Position numbers and translations under genes: made by a program | NCBI GenBank assembly: GCA_032717465.1 | Contig: CM064690.1 | Span: 14,190,830 to 14,254,829 of the forward strand | DNA length: 64,000 bases | Direction of reading: 5' to 3' | Origin: Coenobita brevimanus | Lineage: Eukaryota; Arthropoda; Malacostraca; Decapoda; Coenobitidae | The notes under the pieces: model-generated | The model's input: the letters and a program-made list of their open reading frames with translations, nothing else | What the model was told of the DNA's origin: nothing | The model's database searches: none | In this document: one piece after another, positions 23,701 to 35,639 of the stretch | Layout: every line of letters starts with the position of its first letter | Numbering within the stretch: the stretch's first letter is position 1

Positions 23701-24295
23701 TTATTTGGGAGACATGTTATGTGCTGGAGGTGGGGCTAGAATAAAGAGTGGTTGGAAGTAGTTCAGGAAGCTGGTGCCTCTCTTGACTTTGAGAGGGCTC
23801 TCCTTCTGTGCTATGGCATCTTCAATGTGGCATATGTTAGGAGTGTAGTGCTGTATGGAGGTGAGACCTGGGTAGTAAAGGAAGAGGATGTTCGTTAACT
23901 CAAACCTATAGAAATGAGTACGTGGATGTGCAGTGCATCCTTGAATGCAGGGCCTAGGGGGGCTAGGTTTACCATGGAAGAGTTGAGAGGAAGGATGGAA
24001 CTGAGGTGTATTGGTGTTGTGATGAGGAGGGGTCGATTAAGATGGTTTGGGCATTTGGAAAGGATGGGGGATGACAATTGGGTGCAGAAAGTGCGAAGTA
24101 TGAACACTATGAGTTGGGTTGTGAGAGGCAGACTGAAAAAGACCTCGGATGAGGTCATTGAGTTTGACCTCAAGGATATGGGACTGAATAAGGAGGCTGC
24201 CAGAGATCTAGCAGCATAGAGTGCCACATTGGGTGACCAAGGCCGATGCATGCAAGCATGTTGGGGCCATTATAAACCAAACAAAATGAAATGAA
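20790..24295 (+). pseudogene. LINE-C, 5'-truncated copy with nested LINE-D
   Basis: Starts in the endonuclease (GYMGDVHIVQGMWRGKG), is interrupted by LINE-D (21057-21965), and resumes with the linker (LKNNLLRVTDSVFGRTR, KVTWWWDDGVE). RT follows: FVDLEKAFDRAPREVVKW, GVHQGSVLSP and MLYADDLVLIAG (about 23312-23345, YADD intact). A PHD-like finger (ILCSVCGKWVHNRCSG...FVCALC) lies near 23525-23620. The C-terminal domain LRWFGHLERMGDDNWVQKV comes next. The 3' end GATGCATGCAAGCATGTTGG is followed by AAACAAAATGAAATGAAAG. Many stops and shifts. It fills the GC-AG intron of Nup133 in sense orientation. Confidence 0.88.
21057..21965 (+). mobile_element. LINE-D, jockey-like, 5'-truncated
   Basis: The frame 21057-21965 is fully open (about 300 codons). 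It encodes the region after the RT palm: MSFKQHITNIKNKITPRLNA, YKQYIHSVMNYASPAW, IQNKALKIITGC, and a C-terminal CPGCNTAPHTIKHIMEEC, the CxxC..H..C knuckle typical of jockey-type elements. It ends in an (AAC)n tail. A perfect 14-bp duplication ACTAATATGTGGCA (21043-21056 and 21966-21979) brackets it inside LINE-C. The lack of lesions suggests it is young. Confidence 0.9.
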
Positions 24296-24424
24296 AGTAA
24301 AGTCATAAGCAGTAAAACTTGTTTGGTCATATTTCAGCATCAGAACAGTGTGTAGTTGTTTTCAGACTTTAGGTAATACTGGTTGCCAATAATTGTAGTC
24401 TTTATTTTCTTTCCACATCCACAG

Positions 24425-24646
24425 GGTTTCTCAGATTTTGTGTTTCGATGGTATCTGGAGACTGGGAAACGAGGTCGTCTGTTGGGCCAGGGTGGGGGAC
24501 AACAGGGCGGGGAGCTGTCCAGGTTCTTACACGACTACCCATCCTTGGCCTGGCTAAACCAGATTCAAACTCGTGACTTTTCAGCAGCTGCCACCACACT
24601 CAGACAGCTAGCCCAGGAAGAGACTGCATACTTAAGTCGCAAAAAG
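24425..24646 (+). CDS. Nup133: Nup133 exon C
   Basis: This exon encodes 74 residues in phase 0, beginning GFSDFVFRWYLETGKRGRLL and including FLHDYPSLAWLNQIQ and LAQEETAYLSRKK. These match the most conserved block of Nup133 (FSDFLFRWYLEKGKRGKLL and HEHLSWLHEIN in vertebrates), which forms helices at the Nup107 interface. The acceptor is TTCCACATCCACAG and the donor is AAG|GTCAGT at 24647. A short Gly/Gln-rich stretch (GQGGGQQGG) sits where vertebrates have a Ser/Gln loop. A SINE-G copy begins within about 20 bp of the donor, so the downstream intron carries repeats right up to the splice site. Confidence 0.93.
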
Positions 24647-24654
24647 GTCAGTTG

Positions 24655-25051
24655 TATTATTCCAATATTGTTTTTATCTAATTTGGTTTATTACACTTTA
24701 CACTCCCTCTTGTTTCTTTCATTCCTTCTTTCTTTCCTCTTCCATCTGGCTATGGGTGACTCTGCACTAAGTGACAGGCCAAATGGTTTCCTGTACTCTA
24801 TGCTGGGTGGTAACCATATAACCAAATTACGGCGCCTGGTGGTTTAGTGGGTAATTAAGGTGCTCCAGTCAGATTGAACCTGTGTAGGTTTATATCCAAG
24901 GGATGGTTGGGGTTAATGCTCACATAATACCACTCAGGGATGAGTGAGGCTGGTCACTCTCATCTTAAGTGCCAGGATCAACTTGCCTAGCCCTGGACTC
25001 CTATGCTCCTCATGGTGTGACATGGGATTGGATGATGGATGGATGGATCTG
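24655..25051 (+). mobile_element. SINE-G copy
   Basis: Pyrimidine-rich head, GGGTGACTCTGCACTAAGTG, a palindrome with its right arm lost (TGGTTTCCTGTACTCT), then the tRNA-like part (CCTGGTGGTTTAGTGGGTAA, GGTTTATATCCAAGG) and tail GATGATGGATGGATGG. It starts about 10 bp after the exon C donor region. Confidence 0.85.
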
Positions 25052-25059
25052 TGTCTCTT

Positions 25060-25280
25060 GCCAACCCAGGGCCTGGTAAGATTAAACAGGCTCATTTAAT
25101 TGTGTGGAATGTGAGAGATGTTAATGAGGAGGGTAAAAGAAGTAAATTAGTTGAATTAATGAATGAAGGATGATATGGTGTTATAATGTTGTAAGAGGCA
25201 AAAACATAAAGGGTGAAGTATTCTTTTGGGAAGGTAGGATTTACTGTAAACTCTATATCAGATTGAATTTTGGCTTGAGT
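25060..25280 (+). pseudogene. Endonuclease N-terminal scrap of a LINE
   Basis: Plus strand reads HLIVWNVRDVNEEGKRSKLV, the WNVRG start of an AP-endonuclease domain, followed by a stop. Probably LINE-C or a relative. Cut off by the mariner at 25326. Confidence 0.5.
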
Positions 25281-25325
25281 CAACCAGTCTCCTCATACAC
25301 TGTACGGAAATCTGTGTATGGTATA

Positions 25326-26615
25326 CGAGGTATGTCCAGAAAGTATCTGATCTTAGGGTCTAAAAAAAATAAATGACTAACCTGTTGAGCTAGGACACTA
25401 ATCCTTCCTCAAAGTAGACCCCTTCTTACTTGACACACACAGCCCAGCATTCCTTCCACTGCCTGAAACACTTTTTGAAGTTGGTTTTTGGCATTTCCTG
25501 CAGGTGCTTCGTCGCATTTGTCATGATCTCTTCTCTCATCCCAAATTGGGAACTCATCGAGTTTTGGACTTGAGGAATGACCAAAAGATGCACAGTCATG
25601 TCTGGTGAGTAGGGAGCCTGCCAGACCTGCAGGATGTTGTGCTTGGCCAAAAGTTCCTGAATCAGTTGAGAAGAATTGGCAAGGGCGTTGTCGTGGTGCC
25701 ACTTCCAACTTGCCACTTTCCAAAAGTCTGGTCTCTTCCACTGAAATGCATCATGAAGATGATGGATAACGTCCAGGTAGTAATGTTTGTTGACAGTCTG
25801 ACCTTCCGATGTGTATTCGTGATGCACAACACCACAGTAGTCGAAAAAAAACTGTCAGTATGCATTTCACCTTGCTCCGGACCTGTCGTGCTTTTTTTGA
25901 TGGAGTTGACCCTGCATTCTTCCACTGGGATGACTGTGCTTTTCTTTCTGGGTCGTACATGAGCACTCAACTCCAGTCATAACAGTATTCAGAAAGTCTG
26001 GATCACGATTTGCACACTCCAGCATGTCTTAGGTAACATTCATTCGCAGAGCTTCTTGTTCATGTGAAAGGAGCTTGGGAATGAACTTAGCAGCAATTCC
26101 TCACATGTCCAAATCATCTCTTAAAATTTCTAGTGATGTTCCATCTCTGATTCCAATTTCATTGCAGTTTCCCTGACAGTCAGCTGGCAATCTCCCATAA
26201 CCAAATCGCACTTCCTTCACTCACATTTTCAGCACTCCTGCTTGTTGATGACCTCCCAGGACGAGGATCACTCTTGTACCACTGCTTTATTTGCCTAACC
26301 CCCATGGCTTCATTCCCTTAAATTTGCTGGATCTTCCTGATAGTTTAAACTTGGATATCACCTAGTTTTTGCCAAAGTTTGATGCAGTAACCTTGTTCAT
26401 TTTTTTCGGTCATCGTGACGAATGCAGGAACACCATGAGCATAAGGTCCACGACCAAGACCATTGACTAACTGACAGCCACTGAGTCACTCGTGGCAGCT
26501 GGCATTAATCATACATGCGCACATAGGTCCTGCACTGTCATCATGGAACCTGCTCCTATCCCCGAACTGGTTGGTGAGAAAAAAATAAGGTCGGATATTT
26601 TCAGAACAGACCTCG
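25326..26615 (-). pseudogene. mariner element with dead transposase
   Basis: A 1,290-bp element with inverted ends CGAGGTATGTCCAGAAAGTA and its counterpart at 26590-26615 (CAGAACAGACCTCG), flanked by TA. The minus-strand transposase starts at 26413 (MTEKNEQGYCIKLWQKLGD) with an early stop. The C-terminal half (25827-25426) reads VHHEYTSEGQTVNKHYYLDV and KWHHDNALANSS (second Asp). After YSPDM a frameshift and substitution remove the third Asp of the DD34D triad. Later KHLQEMPKTNFKKCFRQW is intact. Confidence 0.9.
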
Positions 26616-26785
26616 TATATCAGATGCTGCCAACTAACTGACCCTTGGCTGTAGTTTTGCTTTATCTGGCATTATGTAAGCTTTGCACAACCAAGTTATC
26701 ATTTACCTACTTGATTTTACTGTCTTATTGTACTGTGATTTATTATGATTTAAAATGTCTAATGATATATGTTTTGTATGTATGT

Positions 26786-26835
26786 ACCTCCCTTTCCTTG
26801 GGAGAAGCAGCCTAGGTATATAGCTAGACAGATGT
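26786..26835 (+). mobile_element. SINE-K 3' end scrap
   Basis: TACCTCCCTTTCCTTGGGAG and AGCAGCCTAGGTATATAG match the 3' end of SINE-K (14371-14440, inverted). Confidence 0.65.
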
Positions 26836-26902
26836 ATTTACAGTATACAATATCAAATTGCACAGTACCACATTGAATACACAGGAGATTTAGAATGTAA
26901 TA

Positions 26903-27440
26903 CAGGTATACCCCAGTTTAACAATACAGTTGGTTAGGTAAAAACCCATCATTAGGCGTGGTATCATATATTCGGGGTAGATTTAACATGTAAAGTAGTG
27001 GGATGCGTTTTTCAGCCTTGGGTTTTCCTCCCAAGCAAGTCCGGAACTCACCCAAATGAGTCCAAAATCAAGTTTAAAGCCAATCTAAATGGCCTAGCAA
27101 CTGTAAAAGAAGGTAACCTATGCCTAACACCTGTCAATAACTGTCTAAAACCAACAAATACAATCTGAAAATCGTCAAATATAAGTCTGGAAAGAATCAA
27201 GCTTAGTAAACTGTACCCCAGAATAACAATGTTCACCCTGTCTGTGGCTAAAACACATTAAGTTAAAAATCAGTTTATAAGTTAACCTAAACACACAATT
27301 TTAGTCTCAGATATCATCAAAATCTGGAAAAAAAATAATGAAAACCCATCATTAAACCTGGATTTGGCCATCGTTAGGCGGGGTATGGTGGTATTTCTAC
27401 CCCCCATCGTTAAGCCGAGGTATCGCATCTAGGGGTATTG
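26903..27440. mobile_element. Tigger-like MITE (GTATACCCC ends)
   Basis: Left CAGGTATACCCCAGTTTAAC, right CCGAGGTATCGC...AGGGGTATTG, with repeated CATCRTTAGGCGNGGTAT motifs near both ends and TA flanks. No coding sequence. The inverted ends are only partly matched. Confidence 0.5.
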
Positions 27441-27821
27441 TATATCGAGGGATACATGTATATGAACATTTTGGGTGTATTAATCTATTGTATCTAACAA
27501 ATGAAGTTACTTACATAATGAACCTGACTTTGTAATAAAACAGGGACATGCGTTCTGTTTGAAAGATGGGTGTATATTTTCACTCCGAATGAAATTACAA
27601 GGAACACATTAATCAGAATATAAGAAGCTGCAACCTGCACATCAGAAACCTGTATTCTGTGAAACAGTACATGAATAAACATTTCCTTTTAACATTGCTT
27701 CACACTGTGGTTTCTTGTTGAATTGTTAATACTTTGTTGGCATATCCAAGTGTGATTAACAAATTGAAGATGATCCGTGCACTTCAAGGAACCAGGAGCT
27801 GTTCGTTTTTCTCTTGTTCAG

Positions 27822-27950
27822 TTGTTTCATTTATAAAAGCTCCAGCATGTTTGCATGCATCGGCCTTGGTCACCTAGTGGCAGCTCTCCACACTGCTCAG
27901 TCTTTAGCAGCTTCTCTGTTCAATCCCTTATCCCTGACATCACACTATAC
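27822..27950 (-). mobile_element. LINE-C 3' end scrap
   Basis: CCAGCATGTTTGCATGCATC followed by GGCCTTGGTCACCTAGTGGC is the inverted 3' end of LINE-C, as at 57110-57165. Confidence 0.75.
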
Positions 27951-29022
27951 AGGAACAAGACCATTATAGTGTGATAAACCATTTTGCCACACTAACCGGG
28001 GCCACATATGTCACAAATAATTCAGTAGGGACCAGTGGAGGTCATGTATAATGATTCACCAATACACCTCTGACCCATTATCCTTCATTGTGATCACACT
28101 CATGTTCTAATTTAAGTTCTTTATGGGACAACTGAGCCTGGTTCATTATCACGCTACTTGACAAGTCCACTTCATCTGATGCTGTCAAAACTATTCCATC
28201 ATCACTCAATCATTGTCAGCACTCATACTATCTTTAATAGTTTTTCTAATGTTCATTTGCTTCTTTGAATCAGTTTGCATAGAATTTCAGTATTTTTTTT
28301 TTTTATCCCATTGGAGCATTTGATCTTAGACAGTTGGAGAACCAGTACCATATGTGTCACACAACTTCTGCACGGACCATCACAGGACATTTTTTTCAAC
28401 AGTTTTGCCTGTTTCATGCATTACTGTTTTTGTTTTAGCATAATAAAAATGTCCTACTACATTCAGTCCCCTCAAATAGCTGTTAATATATAATTGTGAC
28501 CAGACAGGTGAGTGAAACTATATATGAAGATATGGGTGGCCAGTGCAGTGGGTCACTGGGTAGCTAAGTAGTGATTACTATGGTAACAGCTTGCCTTGTG
28601 GGGACTGGCTTCCACATGCACACAACCCTGAAATGGACTAATGCTATATGCATTCCACACTCAATTATAAAGTGTCTCAGTAGATACCAGTAATGGAAAT
28701 AACCTTTGATTTGATTGTGGTAGTAACTGTGAATAAGCAGAAGTGGTGATGCAGTGTTTAAGGGTAAACTTAACTTAAAAGAATGAAAAATTTCTTGAGA
28801 AGTGTTTAAATCACAAGAACAGATGTTAATGGTTAGAAATGGTTAATTGTGAGAATACATTGATAACAGTGCTGGCTGACAAGGCAAGTTAGGAGAAATT
28901 TAAGAGAAAAGGGTTGTCTGGCTCACGATTTAGAGTACAGTAGTAGAATTGGTGTAAACATTGTTGATCCAGTCCCTGCACTTTCTTTTTAGGAGTTATT
29001 AAAGGTGGTTGTTGCAGGCGTT
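27951..29022. other. Unassigned intron stretch
   Basis: Over 1 kb with no recognised coding region or repeat. A poly-T run lies at about 28293-28303. Confidence 0.5.
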
Positions 29023-29514
29023 CATCATCCACTCGATTTAGTGCTGCTTTGGGTGTCTGCCCTTTCCTCTCTTCCTTCCTTCCTCTACTGTCTTTCCTTC
29101 ATTCTTTCCTCTTCTGCCTACAGGTGACTTTATACTCCCTCTTCTGCCTGTCTTGTCTTTCTTTCCTTCACTCTTTCCTTTTCCTTCTGCCTATTGGTGA
29201 CCCTACACTGGGTGACAAGCCAAATGGTTTCCCATATACCAGAAAACCATTTACTATGCTGGGTGGTAATTATGTAACCAAATTATGGAGCCTGGTGGTT
29301 TAGCGGGTAATTAAGGCACTCAAATCGGATTAAACGTGTAAAGGTTTCTATCCAAGGGGTGATTGGGGTTTATTGCTCATGTAATGGCACTCAGGGATGA
29401 GTGAGGCTGGTCCCTCTCATCTTAAATGTTAGGACCAACTTGCCTAGCCCCAGACTCCTATGCTCCTCACTGGGCAGCATAGAATTGGATGATGGATGGA
29501 TGGATGGATGGATA
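29023..29514 (+). mobile_element. SINE-G copy, full length
   Basis: Head ATCATCCACTCGATTTAGTG, two pyrimidine-rich units ending GGTGAC, the palindrome AAATGGTTTCCCA...AAAACCATTT (29222-29252), the tRNA-like region GGTGGTTTAGCGGGTAATTA to TTTCTATCCAAGG, and a (GGAT)n tail at about 29488-29512. Confidence 0.88.
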
Positions 29515-29594
29515 TGGGTATTAGGAAAAAAAGTGAATGTAAACTTGTGAGTCCTAAACCAATTAGCATTTATTCTTACTTATTGCTCTTTTGG

Positions 29595-29785
29595 AGGAAG
29601 AGGTTATATACCAGTGATTTGGTGTTGATTGCAGAGAATGAAAGATTTAGGAAGTAGAAAAATGGCATGGGGCACAAGGGCTTGAGAGTAAATGCAGATA
29701 AAACAAAGATGATGGTATCTTAGGCTGATGGCAGTACTGTCAAAGATGAGGGAGATTGGTCATGTGTGGTTTGCCACAAGCAGGG
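29595..29785 (+). pseudogene. LINE-C RT scrap
   Basis: Matches 23318-23500 of the long LINE-C copy: SDLVLIAENERF with LRVNADKTKMMVS following, then the start of the zinc-finger region. The YADD motif is altered. Confidence 0.65.
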
Positions 29786-30529
29786 TTGGCACCAAAGTGG
29801 GTGATCTGGTTTTGCCCACCTGGGTTTTTTCAATAAAACCCACTTGAGAAAAAAAAAAAAAAATGCTATTTTACCCACATTACTTTTTTTTTTTTTTCCC
29901 CCTTCAAATTAATGTATTTAATCATATAAATTCAGTTTAATATGAGCCAGTATCATAGAAACTTATAACACATACAAGCAGAGCCTAAATTTTGTATACA
30001 TGGGCAGAAAAATAATAAAATATCAATAATAAATCATAGATACCCATCATATTCTGATTTACTGGTTAAAAAAACACCAATAAGCCTTGCCAAGCATTTG
30101 ATTAATATTGTATCAACCATAATGTTAGCATCCTTACTTTCGTAGCATAATATCCACATTTCACATAATATGGTACAATAAAATACAGTGATAATTTCCA
30201 TATAGGCTTGAACAGTATTGCATAATATCAAATTTCCATTAATGCTCTTGTTAATAGTGTTTAATCCTATACACCAAGATACCTTCTTTGGTAACTGTTT
30301 AACTAGGAATTATACTGTCATGCCAAATGATAATATGTAAATGGTAATATATACTGTATTCTGAAAAACCTGCAACAGTTACCGTTGAAATTCTATGGCA
30401 TGTGAACTCAGATAATGTGTCAGTGATTGTACATAATAAAAAACAATATCTGTAAATAATATAATTGACTGTAACGTCTATTGAGTTACAGTATTTGCAT
30501 CAGAAGTCTGAAGACTCTCCACTCTCCAG
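29786..30529. other. Unassigned AT-rich stretch
   Basis: Contains poly-A (29850-29863) and poly-T (29886-29899) runs. No coding signal. Confidence 0.5.
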
Positions 30530-31005
30530 TGAAATATATATCTGTGTTTGGGTGTCTGCCCATTCCTCACTTCCATACTTCCTCTTCTGTCTCTCTTTCC
30601 TTCACTCTCTCCTTTTCCTTCTGCCTTTGGGTGACTTTACACTCCCTCTTCTGTCTTTCTTTCCTTCCTTCTTTCCTCTTACTTCTGCCTGTGGGTAACT
30701 GTTCACTGTGTGACAAGCCAAATGGTTTCCTGTACACCAGAAAACCATTTACTACACTGGGTGGTAACTATATAACCAAATTATTGCGCCTGGTGGTTTA
30801 GTGGGTAATTAAGGTGCTCCAATTTGATTGAGCCTGTGTAGGTTTTTATCCAAGGGGTGGTTGGGGTTTATTGCTCAGGTAATGCCATTCAGGGATGAGT
30901 GAGGTTGGTCACTGTCGTCTTAAATGTCAAGACCAAATTGCCTAGCCCTGGGTTCCTATGCTCCTCATGGGCCAACATAGGACTGGATGATGGATGGATG
31001 GATGT
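30530..31005 (+). mobile_element. SINE-G copy, near full length
   Basis: GTTTGGGTGTCTGCCCATTC head, pyrimidine-rich units, the palindrome AAATGGTTTCCTG...AAAACCATTT (30719-30749), the tRNA-like region from GCGCCTGGTGGTTTAGTGGG, and tail GATGATGGATGGATGGATG. Confidence 0.88.
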
Positions 31006-31612
31006 TTAAGTGAGTTATGATTATCTCAATTTGGCACTAATTTCAGTATTGCAGTGTTTACAAATCTCTTTGTTACTGCCTTCCACTTTTGTTAGTTCAC
31101 TCCATCCATTTGTCTTTTTTCAACCACAACCATTTGTATGTAGCATGTTTCAGATCACTGAAATAAACTAGAAATTTTGCACTTACCTTTCCCAGTCTTA
31201 TTAATACCTTAATTACAACATTGTGTCCATAAATGAATGGAAACATGAATAACTGTGCTTAAGGTTGGGGAAAACAAATCTTAATACTGTAGTTTGAATC
31301 AAAGGTAAGCTTCCTCAGGCAATTATCCAGTGAATGCAAAATTTATATTCAGCATTAGCTAGTATTGTAACCTTTTAGGATTACCAGTAATTTTGTTTTT
31401 GATAGATGTGGTTTTTGCTTAGTAAGGATTAAGGTAAATTTGTTATATAATCAGTACATGGGTTAGGTTAGGCCTATGCCGGGTTTAAGTTTATTATCAA
31501 ATCTCAAATCATCTAAAGAAATTTATTATTAACACGGCTACCTTTTGAATATTAGTCTGTTTGATAGACTTAGATTTGTTACCCTATGGCTATTATCACT
31601 TTTAAGATGTGT
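31006..31612. other. Unassigned stretch upstream of LINE-A
   Basis: No gene recognised. It ends at the left target-site duplication of the full-length LINE-A. Confidence 0.5.
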
Positions 31613-31623
31613 ACATTCACTTA

Positions 31624-34600
31624 AAGGCGACTAAAAGGGTCGTAAAAGGTGACTAAAAGGGTTGGCGGAGGGTTAGTGCCCCTCCCCGGAAAACAACTAA
31701 CTAAAAAAACAAACAAGAAGCCTCGGACAAGGACTGACCAAACGATGACGACCCAGGACCGGACAAAGGACTTGGTAATGAGTACATGGAATGTAAGAGG
31801 AGCGAATGATGAGGTGAAAGAGAGAGAGATTGTCCAGGTGCTTGAGGGTGCGAAAGTGGATGTATGTGGAATAACTGAAACAAAATGAAGAGGAGAAAGT
31901 GTGAGAGAATGGGAGTATGGATGGGGTATATGTGCAGGAGTAGGTGAGAATGAGAGGGCAAAGGAAGGTGTATGTATAGTTGTGAGTAAAAGATGGAAGA
32001 GGAGCATAAGACAGTATGGATCAGTTGGGTCAAGGATTGTGTGGGTAAAGTTGAAAGTTGGAATACAAATGTGGGTGATTGTGTGTGTGTATGCACCAAC
32101 GCAAGATCATGCTAGAAGAGTGAGAGAAGAGTTCTGGACAAATGTGGAAGTGTGCATGGAAAAGTTTGTAAGTAATGAGAGAGTGTTTTTGATTGGTGAT
32201 ATGAATGGTAAAGTTGGGAACGTGAAGGTGGATGGAATAGTTGGTGAGTGGGGTGTGCCTGCTGAGATAGATGAGAATGGGAGTGCGTTAGTGGACATTT
32301 GTGCTGGGAGGGGGTTGGTGATAGCCAATACCCTCTTCAGGCATAAAATGATCCACAGGTATACATGGCGAGTGATGAGAAGGGTGGGTGGTGAACTGAA
32401 TGAAAGGAAGGCAATGATTGATTATGTGTGTGTGGATGAAAGGATGCGAAGATGTGTAAAGGATGCAGGAGTGTATAGAGGTTGGGGAAGTGGACTTTCT
32501 GACCACTACTTGGTGGTGGCCAGAATTAGAATGCAAGTAAGATGGAGGAATAGAAGAAGGGAAAGACGAGAGGAAGGAGTAGTTGCAAGGAGAGTGGAAA
32601 GGTTACAAGAGGATGAGAGAAAGGCAGAGTATAAGAGAGAAGTGGAGGAACGATTGGGCAAATATGAATTGGAGCAGATGGGAGACGTGGAAGGTGTGTG
32701 TAAGATATTTACAGAAGAAATATGTGCAGCATGTGATGTGGTGTGTGGAAGGAAGAGAAGAAGGAGGGGGGTGCAAGGAACAGCGTGGTGGACTGAAGAG
32801 GTGAAACAGGCCGTGGCACAAAAGAAGAAAGCATACAATGAATGGATGAGAAATAGGGGCGTGGAAGAAGTTGAGAGGCGGAAGAGAGAGTTATATGTGG
32901 AAAGAAAGAGGTGAAAAGATTAGTAAGAGAGAGTAAGAAGAGAGTGGATGAGGAATTTGGAAGGAATTTGAGTGTAAAGTGGAGGGACTGTAAGAAAATG
33001 TTCTGGAGAGAAGTGAAAAGAGTAAGAGAGGGTGGAAGTGAAGTTAGCAGGGGAGTGAAAGGTAAAAATGGTAGATTACTAGTGGAGAAGGGAGAAAAAG
33101 TGAGCAGATGGAGAGAACACTTTAAGGAATTGTTGAACGTAGAGGATGGAAGTAACGCGAATATAAGTGGCTGGAGAATGGCTGGGAGAAGGAGGGAGGT
33201 GAGAAGACAGGAAGAAATCAGTAGGATAGAAGTTGTGGAAGCAGTGGAGAAAGTTAAATCGGGGAAAGCCCCAGGAATTGATGGAGTGTGTGGTGAAATG
33301 CTGAAGCATGGGGGAGAGATAGTAGTAGAATGGATGTGGAAGATGTGCAGATTGGCCTGGGAGGAAGGTAGAGTCCCGGAGGATTGGAAGTCAGGTATAA
33401 TTATTCCCTTGTACAAAGGAAAAGGGGAAAAAGAATGTGGTAATCATAGGGGCATCTGTCTTCTTAGTATAATAGGAAAAGTGTATGGTAGGATACTTAT
33501 AGACAGAGTTAGAGAAAGAACAGAGAAATTAGTTGGAGAAGAACAGGGAGGCTTTAGGAAGGGAAAAGGTTGTGTAGATCAGATATTCATTCTTAGATCT
33601 TTAGTGGAAAAGTTTCTAGAGAAGGGAAAGAAGTTGTATGCGGCTTTCATGGATTTGGAGAAAGCATATGTCAGGGTGGATAGACAAGGATTGTGGAAAG
33701 TGTTAAGAATATATGGAGTAGATGGGAAGTTGTTGAATGCTGTGAAGAGGATGTACGATGGTGCAAAGGCTGCAGTGCGTGTGGATGGTGAACTAAGTGA
33801 ATTTTTCTCTTTGAAAGTTGGGTTGAAACAGGGATGTGTCATGTCTCCATGGTTGTTCAATCTGTACATGGATGGGGTAATAAAAGAGGTACAAGGTAGG
33901 GTAGTGGATGTTGGAGTGGCCCTGGTGAGAGAGGATAGTGTTTGGAAACTCCCTGTACTGTTGTTTGCAGATGATACTGTGTTGTTGAGTGAAGACGAAG
34001 GGGAGCTGCAAGGCTTGGTGGATGAGTTTGAGAGAGTGTGTAAGAAACGGAATCTAAAGGTGGATGTAGGGAAGAGTAAAGTGATGGTCTTTGAGAGAGG
34101 TGAAGTTAGTGAATATACAGCGAGGTCGGATGGTGAGGAATTGGAAAATGTGAGTACGTTTAAGTACTTGGGTAGTGTGATGAGTAAGGATGGTGGTTTG
34201 GAGGGTGAAGTGCTTGAAAGGGTACAGCAGGGAAGAAAGGTTGCTGGTTCTTTGAAAGCAGTGATAAGAAACAGGGAAGTGGGCATGGAAGTGAAAAAGT
34301 TACTACATGACAGTATTGTGATACCAACTCTAACGTACGGAAGTGAAGCTTGGACATTGTTGGAAGGACACAAGTCAAGAGTGAGAGCAGTGGAAATGAG
34401 TTATTTAAGAGGAGCCTGTGGAGTCAAGTGGAGAGACAGGCTGACGAATGAGGATATAAAGGAGCGTTGTGGTGTGGATGTGGATGTGATAGGAAGCGTT
34501 ATGAGGAACACACTGAGGTGGTTTGGCCATGTGGAGAGGATGGAGGGTGAAAGACTGACGAAGAGAGTGTATGTGAGTGAGGTGGAGGGGGGAAGAGGGA

Positions 34601-34770
34601 GGGGGAGGCCAAGGATGAGCTGGAGGGATGGGGTGGAGAGGTATATGAGAGAGGGGGGTGTGAGTTGGGAGCAGGGCAGTGAAATGGCAGGGGACAGGGC
34701 GACTTGGAGGCGATTTGTTTGTGGCCACCCCAAACGGGATTGAGGCGTCTGGCAATAGATAGATAGATAG
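31624..34770 (+). mobile_element. LINE-A, full-length RTE-like retrotransposon
   Basis: A 3,147-bp element flanked by an 11-bp duplication ACATTCACTTA (31613-31623 and 34771-34781). A leader (AAGGCGACTAAAAGGG) precedes a single ORF of about 990 codons from ATG 31778. The endonuclease has MSTWNVRG, VCGITETK, FLIGDMNGKVGN and GLSDHYLVV. RT has GKAPGIDGV, EEQGGFRKGKGCVDQI, AAFMDLEKAY, LKQGCVMSPWLFNLYMDG and LLFADDTVLL. The C-terminal domain has [15 protein letters not shown] and [17 protein letters not shown], stop at 34741. The 3' tail is (GATA)n with no poly-A, an RTE trait. Two lesions: in-frame TGA at 31886-31888, where a Trp codon is expected, and a frameshift near 32905. Clade assignment to RTE is by layout and motifs. 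Confidence 0.93.
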
Positions 34771-34781
34771 ACATTCACTTA

Positions 34782-35247
34782 TGGAAGTGATTTTTCACTT
34801 GTAAGAAGAATGGGAAATGTAAGTGTTAAATTACCAAAGAAAGCTGTAGAAACAAAGGAAATGAGCCCTTCTCCCACTGCTGTGTTGTATCAACAAAGGA
34901 AATGAGTCCTTCTACCAGTGTGTACAGTAGTGTGCACTGATCTGTCTGTCAACTCACAAGGTGTACTCTCAAGTTGAAACATGTTTTAGATTGTAGCAGG
35001 CAGCCCAGGAGTAACAGACAAGGCAAAACATGACCATCCCTGTCATTCAACTCGCTGTGAAAAATTCTCATTGTGTTAAATTATCATTCAATTGGGCTGT
35101 CCATAATTAGGTATAAACATTATTATTATATTTGTTTTATGGTACACACTGAAATAACCCACCTTTGCCTTGGAGGGGTTATTTTGTGGGGGGGGGAAAA
35201 AAAAAAAAAAAAAAAAGTGTTGGGCTTTTTCATTTCCCCCCCCCCCC
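34782..35247. other. Unassigned stretch with homopolymers
   Basis: A short duplicated ACAAAGGAAATGAG unit (about 34850 and 34893). G, A and C runs at 35189-35248. No gene recognised. Confidence 0.5.
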
Positions 35248-35249
35248 CA

Positions 35250-35455
35250 ACCCTGGCCACAAGGGTGGTGGAAGTAATTCCATCTTGTGCAGTGTTTGTG
35301 ATATGTGGGTGCATAAGAAATCTAGTGATATTTTAGACTGCAAGATAATGCTGATTTTCTGTGTGTGGTGTGTTGGGGAGAGCATGTGGAGATTGTCAGG
35401 TGTAATAGGATTGATCTTGCTGGTGAGTCTCTCGAGTGTGTGGAAGAGAGTGTGA
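35250..35455 (+). pseudogene. LINE-C scrap with PHD-like finger
   Basis: GGGSNSILCSVCDMWVHKKS, then FCVWCVGESMWRLSGV across frames, matches the zinc-finger region of LINE-C at 23510-23680, including the CxxC..H pattern. Confidence 0.65.
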
Positions 35456-35639
35456 ATGGCAAGCTGGTGACAGGGAGAGCTGAAGCTCCAGTCTCACCAG
35501 CCACCAGGACCTGGTCCTGACCATCTCCCTTTGCTGAACATTTTCAGTGCTTTCACTTACACAGAGACTAGGCCAGCATACTCTCATAATACCTCTACCT
35601 TCAACTGTCTGCACAACACTACATGCACATTAGATATCA

